Below are positions 31,947 through 41,073 of a stretch of DNA of 42,517 nucleotides, in pieces. The translations under genes and the position numbers were made by a program. The notes under the pieces were generated by a model, which ran no database searches, had not been told where the DNA came from, and saw nothing but the letters and a program-made list of their open reading frames with translations. The DNA comes from a virus. The DNA is taken from positions 1-42,517 of the IMG/VR virus record IMGVR_UViG_3300048589_000017. One strand, written 5' to 3'. Numbering within the stretch: the stretch's first letter is position 1; every line of letters starts with the position of its first letter.

Positions 31947-34900
31947 CTATTTGGTAATAACGCCCATTGGAGCCCACTCGATATCTCTCACAACGAATAC
32001 GTCGTGCATTTTGGTACCAACGGAGGCCGCAAACTCTGCCTGTGGCGCAATTCCAGTCAACAGGTCGGCCATTTCTGCCCGTTCAATATCCACTTCAACA
32101 ACGCTACCAAGATCGTACAACTGCCGCCATGTGGCGTCATAATCTCCACCTGGCGTTCTCCAATAGTCCCAATCGTCAATGCCAAGTTCCTCCCAGCGGC
32201 GATAAACAGCAGTACCACGAACGCTTGCATTGAGTCGTCCATGAATAGTGATATTGTCATAAGACAATCTCCCACCTAATCTCAAATATGCCACTTCGTT
32301 CTGAGTGTCGTATGGTGTGGTAAGTGAAATCTGTACCAGTGACCATTCTCCAACATGGATCATGGGATTGACCGCCAACTTGCCTGACATATACCATTGG
32401 ATATTTGTGTGCGGCTGGCCAGATGCATCCCTTGCCTCTAACGTGTATCGTGAACCTAGCGGCTTAGCATAGATGTGAAACACCACGTTAGCACCAACCT
32501 CTAATGTTGCCACCTTAAACTCGCTAAGTACTGGGTATTCAGAATACAACATCATGCTTACCCCTGCAATTTGACGAGTTGCAATGGCATTCGATTTACG
32601 GTGCCAGCGCATAGCGAAGCCTGAATCGTACCCCGGCAGAATCTGAGCCTTTGGCTTGTATCCACTTCTATTTGATTTATACAGGTAATTGAATCCTCGT
32701 TTAGTAGTTTCAAACACGTTGGGGTAATCCATCAAGTAATACGAACCATTGTGATGATATGGGTACACCTCATTCCCCTCTTGGGTTCCGATAGCAGTCC
32801 ACTTCGTAGCATCTGAGGCCCATGACGTTAACTCAAAACTCTTCAACTTGACGGGGGTAGACCTGACGCCTTGAGAGGTCAATACATGATAGAACGTTAG
32901 TGCATATTGAGATTGATCCTGGTATGGAACTACAATCGCATACCCGTCTTGAATCAACTGTCGCTTATTGTCGTTGTCCAGGTACACCGTTGTCATTCCA
33001 TCAACCGGCAGCGGCTCCCTGAGTGTATAGTCTGTAGGAGAGTCGGTAAGTAGATGCAGTGCCGCCCACGTTTGCACATCTGTGTGCGACGGATCATATA
33101 CCGGGATTCTAATATCTGATAGCGCTTGATAGTCTACATGATCATTGAGAAGGTTGGTATAGTCTTGCCCATGATACAAAAGGCTGAGTTGACGGTAATC
33201 AATCTGCATATCGTGCTCGTTCAACTCTTTGTCCTCTGACAGCGCAGCGTATGACGCATAATCTGCCAGTAGATCAGCGTATGTCTTGGCCCAATACCTT
33301 TGCTGAAGTTGAAGGTAGGTAATCTGTTCATAACTTGACGTTGGCAGTGTAGGTCGAGTCTTGCCTATTGTTGCCTGAATGAAATCAAACATATCCACGT
33401 TCTCGCCCACTACGTTGCTCACTCGCTTAGTGAATAGTGAAGCGGGTATGGTTTCTTGCCAATGCCCACTGGATGCAACGTCAAGTGTAAAGTTGCCAAA
33501 TTCTGTAACTGACTTCAATGTGTAGGTTCCCACCGGCATCGGCTTGGTGTACGAGTCCATCATGAGGTCTGCTATGCCATCGACAAATGTGGTGGGTGAG
33601 TGTTGGGTCTGCCACCCATCATTGAATGTGACCCCATACACCTTACCTGAAAACGATACCCCCTCACCGCCGCCGAACAGGATTTCAGTAGATGCAGGTT
33701 GAGAGAACAATTGGCTCATCTGCGGATACTTCGTTAGCAACTGAGCAATGTGAATTCCTATGGTAAATTGACGATTCAACTCAATGGTCTTTGTGGTTAG
33801 GATGGTTGATCCTGTATAATCGCTATAGTCGTAGACTAGGGTGGTTCCACTAATTGATACGGTAAGTGCTGTCTGAGTGTCCATTTTGCGAACGGTAAGG
33901 ATGGTTGCATTACCCCCGCTTGATTCAATAACCGATTCAATAGATTGAATAGCGGCCCCTCTGAGGAAGTTCAGCGAGTCCCAATACAAATAAGGCTCTG
34001 ACGTAAAACCCGTTGGCTTTACTCTAAACGGTTGTTCTGGATATACGAACTGGCAATAGACGTTTGAGAATTGAGCAAAGTTGGTACCGGCTGGTGCCTT
34101 GACACCCCAAGTAATAGAAGTTGTGCCCTCAGGAACAACGCTACCAATCTTGCACACCGATGGGTTGCTGCCAGAGAAGTCTGTCACGCGGGTAACGCCA
34201 TTTATTGTCGTTGTGATTTGTGGAGTAGTACCTGAGTATTTAGACTCAGCACTGACGATGAAGATGGTGCCCCTGGGCAAATTAGCAGGAATAGATATTG
34301 TATTCGTACAACTACTGTTAGCAACCGATGTGTACACGCTACCCATTGATGCATTAGTAGAAAACCCAGTACCACTAGTGTTATTGGCAGAGTGATCTAG
34401 CGGGGTAGTGTTTCCAGATGTTTTAGAAGCAGATGGTCTACTGAATGCATTGGACTGACTCCATGACTGACTTCCCGGCCTAACGATGTCTGGCAATTCG
34501 TACATAGAAAGAGATAGTTCGTCAGAGGTCTCTAGGTTAACTGATGCTCCGCTAGAGTAACTCATGTTGTCTGGATATGTAAGGTTAGTAGCAAATTTAG
34601 ACGTTGAGAAGTCAGCACTAAATGTTTTACCGTCAAAGCGGTCAGCGATCAATGCGTATGGATCAGTACCCTGCCCAGCGACGAATCTTGCTTTAGCAAT
34701 CATTGATGGTACGCCATACGGATACGTGGCAACAGAAGATATGTGAACCGGATGAATGGAAGTATCTGTATAAAAACCAATTGACAAATCATCTGAGAAG
34801 TACGATGTGTCCGGTGAGCGGTCCACCTCAATCACTACCTCGCCATTCACCATAACGTATGACTTGGAAGTCTCTACTACCCAATGCACTAGCATTGGAT

Positions 34901-35855
34901 AATCAATAGTACCTATATCATGACCAAACTCTACCCCCGCGATTGATAGAACCAACGTCGTGTTCTTAACATATAGTCCATCCATACTTCCCATCGGGCC
35001 AACCAATCTAATCGGTTTGGTACCCGCCTTGCCAATCTTTGTCCAGAATTCTAAGGTGACCGCTCCATTGGCATTATTGACACCCATAAAGTTAGACCTC
35101 TTCAACTCAAGACATGGCTGCTCTGGAATCCAAGGGCATAGCATGGTAGCATAGTCTGTACCGAAATGAATAGGCAGCCCAGACTTAATAGCAGTGAGGT
35201 GCCCACCACCATTCTTTACCTCTAGTGTGCTGGGACCGCCATTGAGCGACGTTATCTCGTATCCACTTGGCAGCCCTAGACACACAGACGCCATTGATTC
35301 AGCATCCTGGCCAACGGTGAGCGCATTGATGTAGTACTCGTAGTGCTCAGCGCCTCCACCAGTTGTGTAGTTCAATTCGAATACCGCCCTTTGCTGATAG
35401 GGGCCGGGTACTACATCTGAAATATCAAATGAATTGGCAAAGTACAACCATCGTGGGGCAGGTATCGGTGGCACTGGAATGGTAACAGACTTCGTTTGCC
35501 ACGTTCCCGTATTCCACTGATACTTGACGGTAACAGTAGAGACCTTGTTGGAGTGAATCCTAATGTGCGCCCCTACATGCATGTTAAGGCCAGCGCGATT
35601 TTCTTTAACCAAGCCTAAATCTGGGGTAGTTACTGACAATACCCCGTTTGATGCAGGAATAGAACGATAGAACTTGCTGACTATTGAACGTTGTACCGGC
35701 GCGTCTTCATCTAATGAGAACGAGTTAGTAACGGTACAGTTGGAGCCAACAAGCGATCCTCGCTGTTCTTCTGTAATTAGTGATCGGTACCCACACAATG
35801 CCCCCTCAAAATATGCCGAGGGCAAGTCTTGAAGGATTTTGTTCTTGTAGTACAC
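31947..35855 (-). CDS. Very large LamG-like structural protein, 1302 aa, leaderless GTG
   Basis: Residues about 260-400 read as a concanavalin/LamG fold (AVTLEFWTKIGKAGTKPIRL, VLSIAGVEFGHDIGT, SYVMVNGEVVIEVDR), and further beta-sandwich segments follow (about 400-700 and 1000-1250). A repeated Tyr/Leu-rich stretch lies near 880-960 (YLQLQQRYWAKTYADLLADY; YRQLSLLYHGQDYTNLLNDH). Such proteins are tail or capsid-surface adhesins. It is odd that it sits between a ribonucleotide reductase and the portal cluster. The GTG at 35855 follows TATAAT by 6 nt with no ribosome-binding site. Confidence 0.75.
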   Translation of the reverse strand: MYYKNKILQDLPSAYFEGALCGYRSLITEEQRGSLVGSNCTVTNSFSLDEDAPVQRSIVSKFYRSIPASNGVLSVTTPDLGLVKENRAGLNMHVGAHIRIHSNKVSTVTVKYQWNTGTWQTKSVTIPVPPIPAPRWLYFANSFDISDVVPGPYQQRAVFELNYTTGGGAEHYEYYINALTVGQDAESMASVCLGLPSGYEITSLNGGPSTLEVKNGGGHLTAIKSGLPIHFGTDYATMLCPWIPEQPCLELKRSNFMGVNNANGAVTLEFWTKIGKAGTKPIRLVGPMGSMDGLYVKNTTLVLSIAGVEFGHDIGTIDYPMLVHWVVETSKSYVMVNGEVVIEVDRSPDTSYFSDDLSIGFYTDTSIHPVHISSVATYPYGVPSMIAKARFVAGQGTDPYALIADRFDGKTFSADFSTSKFATNLTYPDNMSYSSGASVNLETSDELSLSMYELPDIVRPGSQSWSQSNAFSRPSASKTSGNTTPLDHSANNTSGTGFSTNASMGSVYTSVANSSCTNTISIPANLPRGTIFIVSAESKYSGTTPQITTTINGVTRVTDFSGSNPSVCKIGSVVPEGTTSITWGVKAPAGTNFAQFSNVYCQFVYPEQPFRVKPTGFTSEPYLYWDSLNFLRGAAIQSIESVIESSGGNATILTVRKMDTQTALTVSISGTTLVYDYSDYTGSTILTTKTIELNRQFTIGIHIAQLLTKYPQMSQLFSQPASTEILFGGGEGVSFSGKVYGVTFNDGWQTQHSPTTFVDGIADLMMDSYTKPMPVGTYTLKSVTEFGNFTLDVASSGHWQETIPASLFTKRVSNVVGENVDMFDFIQATIGKTRPTLPTSSYEQITYLQLQQRYWAKTYADLLADYASYAALSEDKELNEHDMQIDYRQLSLLYHGQDYTNLLNDHVDYQALSDIRIPVYDPSHTDVQTWAALHLLTDSPTDYTLREPLPVDGMTTVYLDNDNKRQLIQDGYAIVVPYQDQSQYALTFYHVLTSQGVRSTPVKLKSFELTSWASDATKWTAIGTQEGNEVYPYHHNGSYYLMDYPNVFETTKRGFNYLYKSNRSGYKPKAQILPGYDSGFAMRWHRKSNAIATRQIAGVSMMLYSEYPVLSEFKVATLEVGANVVFHIYAKPLGSRYTLEARDASGQPHTNIQWYMSGKLAVNPMIHVGEWSLVQISLTTPYDTQNEVAYLRLGGRLSYDNITIHGRLNASVRGTAVYRRWEELGIDDWDYWRTPGGDYDATWRQLYDLGSVVEVDIERAEMADLLTGIAPQAEFAASVGTKMHDVFVVRDIEWAPMGVITK

Positions 35856-35861
35856 TAATTC

Positions 35862-35867
35862 ATTATA
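35862..35867 (-). promoter_or_regulatory. -10 box of a leaderless gene (GTG start 35855)
   Basis: TGATATAAT, with TATAAT ending 6 nt before GTG. The TGA of the box is also the stop codon of the ribonucleotide reductase gene. Confidence 0.75.
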
Positions 35868-37865
35868 TCAGATAGCGCAGGTGTCATTTGAGCAGTACTT
35901 TTCTCCAATTGCCTCAAGGTTGTCTACTCCGGTGTAGATTGCGTCGAAGTCGATCTTTTTGAGTTGGCCAAGGTATGCATTGTATTCGTCTTCGGTGATT
36001 TGTGTATAGGGCATTTGAGCATACGTTGTATTGCTCATCGGCAGCATTGATACTGTTTTAAGGTCACCCTCATACATCTTCAACACCTTGTCGATGTCTT
36101 TTCGTTCCGACTCTGGATCAAATGTCACCGTCACCGACACTGAGTTATCAGCCCAGTATCTTTGCACTTCAGACGCCAAATGAATCTTCTCATAAATAGA
36201 TACATCTTTTTCACTGCGCACCATATCAGTTTTAATCGGGAAGTATACAACATACGTGTCGTCGGAATATTGATCCTCTTCAATTTGGTATCCAGCAATC
36301 CTAAACAAATGTAACATTTTGTCATTTGATGCGAAGCGGACTGCCCTCTTGTAGAACTGCCCCCCTGGAGGCCAATGGACACCTGGAGTCGATCCTGATA
36401 GAAGAGACACGCTACCACTTGGCTTTGCGCATGTCGTTCTAATTGACTCCCTCACACCAAGCCATTCAGAATATACTTTATCTAGCCTTTGAATTTCATC
36501 ATAACCAGCATCTGCCCATTTCCTAAACAAAGGCAACCCTTGATTATCAACAAATTCGGCTATGCCAGTAATAGACGTTCCAATACGCCTGTTGCGCTGA
36601 ATGACAGCGTTAGTCTCTGGCCAGTGAGTCGGCATTAGCGTGATTGTCTTGCTAAACAGATAGGCAAACTTAAGTGTGCGTAAAAAGTCTTCTAGCGAGT
36701 CGTGATTCCTGATATGAATTTCATTGAGATTACAAAGTTCTTTAGACTCTAGCGAAATTTCAGCACAGGGGTTGGTCCCGATGGAGCGATGATCTTTGTA
36801 ATCCGGCTCGTCTTTGGTGCGACCGTACTTCTGCATATTGTCAAGAAACAAGAACCCTGGCTCACCGTTATCTGCAATGCGGTCTGCTACTTTTGAATAG
36901 TCATATCCATCTTCATCAACAACGATTGTATTATTAGACGCCCACCCGTATTCTGCTCGCTCTGGATTCTTGTCATAGTTCTTAAGGTCTAAGAATTCTT
37001 CATCATTTTTGTTGCCAAGCGCAATGAGTGCGCTTCGCCTAATATTTCCAGCCACGACCATTCCGGCAATCATATTGACAATATCAACAATAACTCTGCT
37101 GTCTAATACGCACCCAGTTTTCTCATCTAGCAGTTTTACAATTCGTTCGTGAAATTTGGTCAATGGCGCTGGGCCGGAACTGGTGCCCCCGAAACCCTTA
37201 ATGGGCTGGCCTGGGCCGCGAATCTCTGAATAATCAAAACTTATTTGCTTGTTGGTGCGCAAATATGAATTGAGCAGCAGTCTAACGCTTTCTACCCACC
37301 CCTCTCTACTATCTGGAATGACAAAAATGTCGTCGCTTGGCTCTGGCTTAGAAATATAAATATTTTTTTCGCCCCCCCTAGTATCAAACCCAGCGCCAAT
37401 TCCTAGCATAAGTGCATCAGTAATCCATGCAAACACGGCACCTGGATTGTGACGCTCAATGTCGCCAGTAGAAATGAACGAGCAGTTGTACTGACCAGCA
37501 ATTAAACCGCGTTCGTGAACCATTGAAGTACCAGACACCCACAACCCACGCCCTGGCGGCGTCCACTTAAGATTAAACATTCTATCAAACGCTTCCTTGG
37601 CAGAAGCCTGTGCCTTATTGTCATTCCAAGGGAGTTTGTTATTTTTAGCCCAGTCCTTTTGAATGGAGTACATACCATTGATAACGCGCTCGCATACCTC
37701 CCACCACTTTTCTTTGGTGCCATCGTCTTTGATGCGCGAATACGTCCTGATGAAGGTAATCTCCCCCAGACTATTACCACCGGCATCTCTGAATCCAAAT
37801 GGTGGCTCTACTGCTTTGTACTTCTCAATGAAGTCTGGTAGTAGTTTAAAACTAAAGTCCGACAC
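35868..37865 (-). CDS. nrdJ: Adenosylcobalamin-dependent (class II) ribonucleotide reductase, 665 aa
   Basis: This is a monomeric class II enzyme of the Lactobacillus leichmannii type. The radical and redox cysteines are all present: C128 (QYNCSF), C367 and E369 in TNPCAEISL, C378 (ELCNL), and the C-terminal pair C658/C663 (CSNDTC) that recycles the active site. It makes deoxyribonucleotides using B12, with no R2 partner needed. Residues 270-280 (VAGNIRRSALIALG) match the conserved core. The start is a GTG at 37865 with AGGAG upstream. It is slightly shorter than the 739-residue L. leichmannii enzyme. Its place inside the virion-gene region is unusual. Confidence 0.92.
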   Translation of the reverse strand: MSDFSFKLLPDFIEKYKAVEPPFGFRDAGGNSLGEITFIRTYSRIKDDGTKEKWWEVCERVINGMYSIQKDWAKNNKLPWNDNKAQASAKEAFDRMFNLKWTPPGRGLWVSGTSMVHERGLIAGQYNCSFISTGDIERHNPGAVFAWITDALMLGIGAGFDTRGGEKNIYISKPEPSDDIFVIPDSREGWVESVRLLLNSYLRTNKQISFDYSEIRGPGQPIKGFGGTSSGPAPLTKFHERIVKLLDEKTGCVLDSRVIVDIVNMIAGMVVAGNIRRSALIALGNKNDEEFLDLKNYDKNPERAEYGWASNNTIVVDEDGYDYSKVADRIADNGEPGFLFLDNMQKYGRTKDEPDYKDHRSIGTNPCAEISLESKELCNLNEIHIRNHDSLEDFLRTLKFAYLFSKTITLMPTHWPETNAVIQRNRRIGTSITGIAEFVDNQGLPLFRKWADAGYDEIQRLDKVYSEWLGVRESIRTTCAKPSGSVSLLSGSTPGVHWPPGGQFYKRAVRFASNDKMLHLFRIAGYQIEEDQYSDDTYVVYFPIKTDMVRSEKDVSIYEKIHLASEVQRYWADNSVSVTVTFDPESERKDIDKVLKMYEGDLKTVSMLPMSNTTYAQMPYTQITEDEYNAYLGQLKKIDFDAIYTGVDNLEAIGEKYCSNDTCAI

Positions 37866-37872
37866 TGCTCTC

Positions 37873-38088
37873 CTAAGTACTTGTTAGATTTGAAAGTTCT
37901 CTGTAAGCGTCATGTGGACAACTTTGACTTTCGGCAAGTACTCTCATTGTACCATACCTTTTAGGAGACTGTGATGGTCCGGTGTTACCTTTCTTCGGCA
38001 CCACTGCATTTGGCACTTCAACTGTTACATTAGTCTTTTTAGGTGATACCGCAACACTTGGCTTAGATGAGTTTACTGAGACGTTCAT
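37873..38088 (-). CDS. Small basic hypothetical protein, 71 aa
   Basis: A Ser/Pro/Lys-rich protein (MNVSVNSSKPSVAVSPKKTN...) likely disordered for much of its length. Its start overlaps the previous stop (ATGA at 38085-38088) and its stop lies just before the reductase ribosome-binding site. It could be a small virion or decoration protein of the fibre cluster. Function not recognised. Confidence 0.6.
   Translation of the reverse strand: MNVSVNSSKPSVAVSPKKTNVTVEVPNAVVPKKGNTGPSQSPKRYGTMRVLAESQSCPHDAYRELSNLTST
37947..37952 (-). promoter_or_regulatory. Possible internal -10 box ahead of the ribonucleotide reductase
   Basis: TGGTACAAT occurs inside the small gene at 37873-38088, with about 80 nt left to the reductase start. 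It has the same form as the leaderless boxes, but no start codon lies 6 nt away. Confidence 0.35.
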
Positions 38089-38441
38089 GATACGTCAGAT
38101 GTGACAACAATTCTACCAATTACAGGAGTCCACTTTGTTCCATTACCTTTGGTGATTTGTAGATCAAAGAGCAGTTGGGTTTGATTGACACCTACCCCAC
38201 CCCATTCAGCAGTAATAGAAGAAGGCGCAGTGATAGTGACAACGTTATTAACGGCAGTTGGTGTCAACGTATATACAGATACACCCCGCTTTGCCTTGGA
38301 GGTGTACGTCCAGTCCTGAGTATTGACTGGTAGGCCGTCGTCATCAAATAGTGTAATCTCAATTGACGAGTCGTCACCACGCACAACATTCCAGACTATT
38401 TTAGCCGGGGTTGCTCCAGCATGCGCATCAATTGCAGACAT
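38085..38441 (-). CDS. Appendage/baseplate-type beta protein, 118 aa, leaderless
   Basis: A compact beta domain (KIVWNVVRGDDSSIEITLFDD ... LLFDLQITKGNG ... PVIGRIVVTSDVS) similar in pattern to BppU-type N-terminal domains that plug receptor-binding proteins into the virion. The ATG follows TACAAT by 6 nt, and the GGAG between box and ATG is too close to act as a ribosome-binding site. It heads the operon through the small protein and the reductase. Confidence 0.7.
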   Translation of the reverse strand: MSAIDAHAGATPAKIVWNVVRGDDSSIEITLFDDDGLPVNTQDWTYTSKAKRGVSVYTLTPTAVNNVVTITAPSSITAEWGGVGVNQTQLLFDLQITKGNGTKWTPVIGRIVVTSDVS

Positions 38442-38447
38442 GCTCCA

Positions 38448-38453
38448 ATTGTA
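38448..38453 (-). promoter_or_regulatory. -10 box of a leaderless gene (start 38441)
   Basis: TGCTACAAT, with TACAAT ending 6 nt before the ATG; immediately follows the stop of the gene at 38461. Confidence 0.7.
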
Positions 38454-38460
38454 GCATTAT

Positions 38461-39126
38461 TTACGCCATCATGTATCGAATGCATGCTGAAATCTTAACT
38501 GCTGGACGTGGAGATGGCAAAGTGTACCTAATGTCGTTGGCGCTAACGACTGGTACTGAGTAGTTTGGCAACCCCAGCCTCCACCACGACCACGAACTAT
38601 TGTTGTACCCGGTATCTCTAGCAGACCCGCTATTACCATTCAACTGCCTGTTCCATGCCCAATCGTATGAAAGGTTGTCAATTGCCCACTGGTCCACTCC
38701 AACAGACGTTTTGATGGCTTGAATTGCCATGTTACCCGGCAAGTTTGGAAATGTGGACATGACGATCTTGCCCTGCTCGGAAGGAATACTCCACGGAGCA
38801 CTTTGCACCTGCCAAAATCCCTGACCTATTGGCTTTCCAGCACCGCCAGCATTCCACGTTTTACCAGCAATAATGTAAGGTAGTTCGATATCCCAATGGC
38901 TCCTAGTTCCGCCATAATTGCTGTTTGCTGACATGAGCATGTTGAACATTCCAAAAAACTCACCGTTGTGAGTTGTATACTTTGAACCGGCATAACTAAC
39001 GTTAGTGATTCCGTTGTACCCTGGAAACTCAATTGCTGTAGGGCTTGGCACGTCAGATACCAGTCGCACATTTGGCGTCCAACTCACCCACTGAGAGCCT
39101 AGTGCCGTTCGTTTAGTCCACGTCAT
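38461..39126 (-). CDS. Appendage protein of the MxWTKR series, 221 aa
   Basis: It begins MTWTKRTALGSQWVSWTP, closely matching the next gene upstream (MSWTKRSSTDWANWSPQL). The body is Trp/Asn/Gly-rich and beta-like (THNGEFFGMFNMLMSANSN, SHWDIELPYIIAGKTW), as in phage fibre or appendage domains that present receptor-binding surfaces. Its start overlaps the previous stop (ATGA). It ends next to the -10 box for 38441. Confidence 0.7.
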   Translation of the reverse strand: MTWTKRTALGSQWVSWTPNVRLVSDVPSPTAIEFPGYNGITNVSYAGSKYTTHNGEFFGMFNMLMSANSNYGGTRSHWDIELPYIIAGKTWNAGGAGKPIGQGFWQVQSAPWSIPSEQGKIVMSTFPNLPGNMAIQAIKTSVGVDQWAIDNLSYDWAWNRQLNGNSGSARDTGYNNSSWSWWRLGLPNYSVPVVSANDIRYTLPSPRPAVKISACIRYMMA

Positions 39127-39566
39127 GCTGCCTCATAAAACATCTGTAGACTTAAACCTTGTGGCACATTACTCTCGGCTATGCCATATGGAAATTCGCT
39201 AATGTAGTCGTATGCGGTATACTGCCTTGAGTTGACAAGCGCCGCCTTGTTTGGATCAATCGTCAACGCCACATAGCCATGTGCCATGTACCATGATGAT
39301 GCGCCAGCAGTCAGCAGCGTCCAGGTGCCTATGGTATGAAAGTCTCCTGTAACGGCTGGGACGGGAAGTGAAATCCTCCACCGACCAGAACCACTGGAGT
39401 TAGAAGTGCCTGTTGTGTACATGCGAGCATGAGCCAATACCAGATCACCATTTTTTTGATAAACGTTAGCGCCATTGCTTAAATACCACGTATAAGGGTT
39501 GGTATCTGCGGTAAGTTGTGGTGACCAGTTTGCCCAGTCTGTAGACGATCTTTTTGTCCAACTCAT
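39123..39566 (-). CDS. Appendage protein of the MxWTKR series, 147 aa
   Basis: A shorter paralogue of the protein at 38461-39126, sharing the N-terminal motif and the pattern GDLVLAHARMYTTG ... GRWRISLPVPAV versus GEFFGMFNMLMSAN ... SHWDIELPYI. It is probably a gene duplication followed by divergence. ATGA overlaps on both ends couple its translation to both neighbours. Likely a fibre tip or decoration subunit. Confidence 0.7.
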   Translation of the reverse strand: MSWTKRSSTDWANWSPQLTADTNPYTWYLSNGANVYQKNGDLVLAHARMYTTGTSNSSGSGRWRISLPVPAVTGDFHTIGTWTLLTAGASSWYMAHGYVALTIDPNKAALVNSRQYTAYDYISEFPYGIAESNVPQGLSLQMFYEAA

Positions 39567-40093
39567 ATAAAGTACTCCAAACTAAAAGTGATTGGTCCGT
39601 ACTCGAAATAGAATGATCCGATCAACTCATTCTTGTTTGCTTCTGTCAGCCACGTCCAATTACCGTCTTTTATTGGCCACAAGTCCATTGTGAAGCCGTT
39701 TCTATATTGATGTTGCGGCACTCGCATGTACTGAAGTAGTGTACCACTAGAGCCACTATAATATACCCCGAACTGAGCGCTATACCCTCCGAAGACCACA
39801 TGGCTGGCGTGCCCTACTTGCAACCAACCTCCACCATATTTTGGCTTTGGAAGAGTATTGTCAGCGAACCATATCTTCCAATTATAATTGGCAGGGGCAT
39901 TCTGCCACCTAGCAGTAGGGTTAAATACAACTTGAGCGTTTACGAGATTTCCACGAACAGTGTAATATGACTCATCAGTGCAGTAGTCGTATGAAGTATC
40001 CATCATGTAATTGCCTGACTCTGCTCCAATAATAGAGTGTCCAGCAATAGAGACCTTATTGCTGCGTGCGTACCCGCGAGATACCCAGGTCAT
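39563..40093 (-). CDS. Appendage-like protein, 176 aa
   Basis: The start at 40093 (MTWVSRGYARSNKVS) overlaps the previous stop as ATGA; a longer frame from 40105 lacks support. The sequence is beta-rich and aromatic (TDESYYTVRGNLVNAQVVF, FTMDLWPIKDGNWTWL), similar in style to the two MxWTKR genes downstream but not clearly homologous beyond the MTW start. Likely another surface-exposed fibre component. Confidence 0.65.
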   Translation of the reverse strand: MTWVSRGYARSNKVSIAGHSIIGAESGNYMMDTSYDYCTDESYYTVRGNLVNAQVVFNPTARWQNAPANYNWKIWFADNTLPKPKYGGGWLQVGHASHVVFGGYSAQFGVYYSGSSGTLLQYMRVPQHQYRNGFTMDLWPIKDGNWTWLTEANKNELIGSFYFEYGPITFSLEYFI

Positions 40094-41058
40094 GCATCCT
40101 CCCAAATTTCTCCGGTAAGCCTATTGTAATACCAGTCTCCTATCTGCTGACCAAGTGCGCCTGGATTTGCCGTTCCTGTAAACCACATATTGCCACGAAT
40201 TTTCTTCCACGTTCCTTCATAGACCCACAATGAATCTGAGTCTCCACCAGACTTAATGTGCAGGCTACCACCGACAGTTACACCTGACGGATTAGAGGTA
40301 GATGCGGTTATCTTTGCCAACTGAGTTTGTGTTGAAAAGTCTATTCCCGCCCTTGCTCTAATTACATCTGTTGAATCAACTCCTGCCGTTGTTGTCAATC
40401 CAGTTGCAGTTAGCGACCCATTGACTGTGACAGCACCTAGCAATGCGACGGTAGCCCCCACTGAGTTACCAATATTAACAACAGTTGACCCGCCTGTGGA
40501 GCCAGTACCAATGTTGATATATTTGGTACCACTCGACTTTGCGCCGGTACCAATATTAACGGATACTGTTGGTGGAGTGGTTGCATTACCAATAGTTAAA
40601 GAACTTAGTCCACTACCACCAAGAACAATAGATGATACGCTTCCGCCTGTTCCGATATTAGACAACTTTTCAAACGCCGTTGAGTCGGTGGTGGCTACCG
40701 TTCCATTTACCGCTGGTAAATTAAGAGTTGCAGTTGTACCCAGCCCTGTTGCCTGAATATTCAGGGTTCCATTATCACTAACGAACTTAAGTGTTGGAGA
40801 AGACGTACTATCATTATCAATGGTTAGCGATGTTTTGGCAATGCCATTCAGTATATTGAGTTTATCGGTGTTAAGTCTGTAAATGTGGTATGCGATTGAT
40901 TCGGCAGGTAGTTCTGCTGGATCAGTTTGAACATCTCCATCTTCATGACCATAATAAAATACCCTCAGTCCCTCTTGAATGTGAGCGATGTCAGTAAGGT
41001 TGGGAAGTCTTGTTGGGTACACGATACCGCTTTTTACTCCCTGGGCGGTTAATGGCAT
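40090..41058 (-). CDS. Tail fibre protein with Gly/Thr-rich beta repeats, 322 aa, leaderless
   Basis: The N-terminus (VVYPTRLPNLTD-like IVYPTRLPNLTDIAHIQEGL) may attach to the tail. Residues about 85-230 form repeated short beta units (NIGTGGSVSSIVLGGSGLSS, SVNIGTGAKSSGTKYINIGT), typical of trimeric fibre shafts. The C-terminus (WVYEGTWKKIRGN ... QIGDWYYNRLTGEIWED) resembles the tail end of phage fibres. The ATG follows TATAAT by 6 nt, without a ribosome-binding site. Confidence 0.75.
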   Translation of the reverse strand: MPLTAQGVKSGIVYPTRLPNLTDIAHIQEGLRVFYYGHEDGDVQTDPAELPAESIAYHIYRLNTDKLNILNGIAKTSLTIDNDSTSSPTLKFVSDNGTLNIQATGLGTTATLNLPAVNGTVATTDSTAFEKLSNIGTGGSVSSIVLGGSGLSSLTIGNATTPPTVSVNIGTGAKSSGTKYINIGTGSTGGSTVVNIGNSVGATVALLGAVTVNGSLTATGLTTTAGVDSTDVIRARAGIDFSTQTQLAKITASTSNPSGVTVGGSLHIKSGGDSDSLWVYEGTWKKIRGNMWFTGTANPGALGQQIGDWYYNRLTGEIWEDA

Positions 41059-41064
41059 AGTACT

Positions 41065-41070
41065 ATTATA
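41065..41070 (-). promoter_or_regulatory. -10 box of a leaderless gene (start 41058)
   Basis: TGCTATAAT, with TATAAT ending 6 nt before the ATG. Confidence 0.75.
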
Positions 41071-41073
41071 GCA

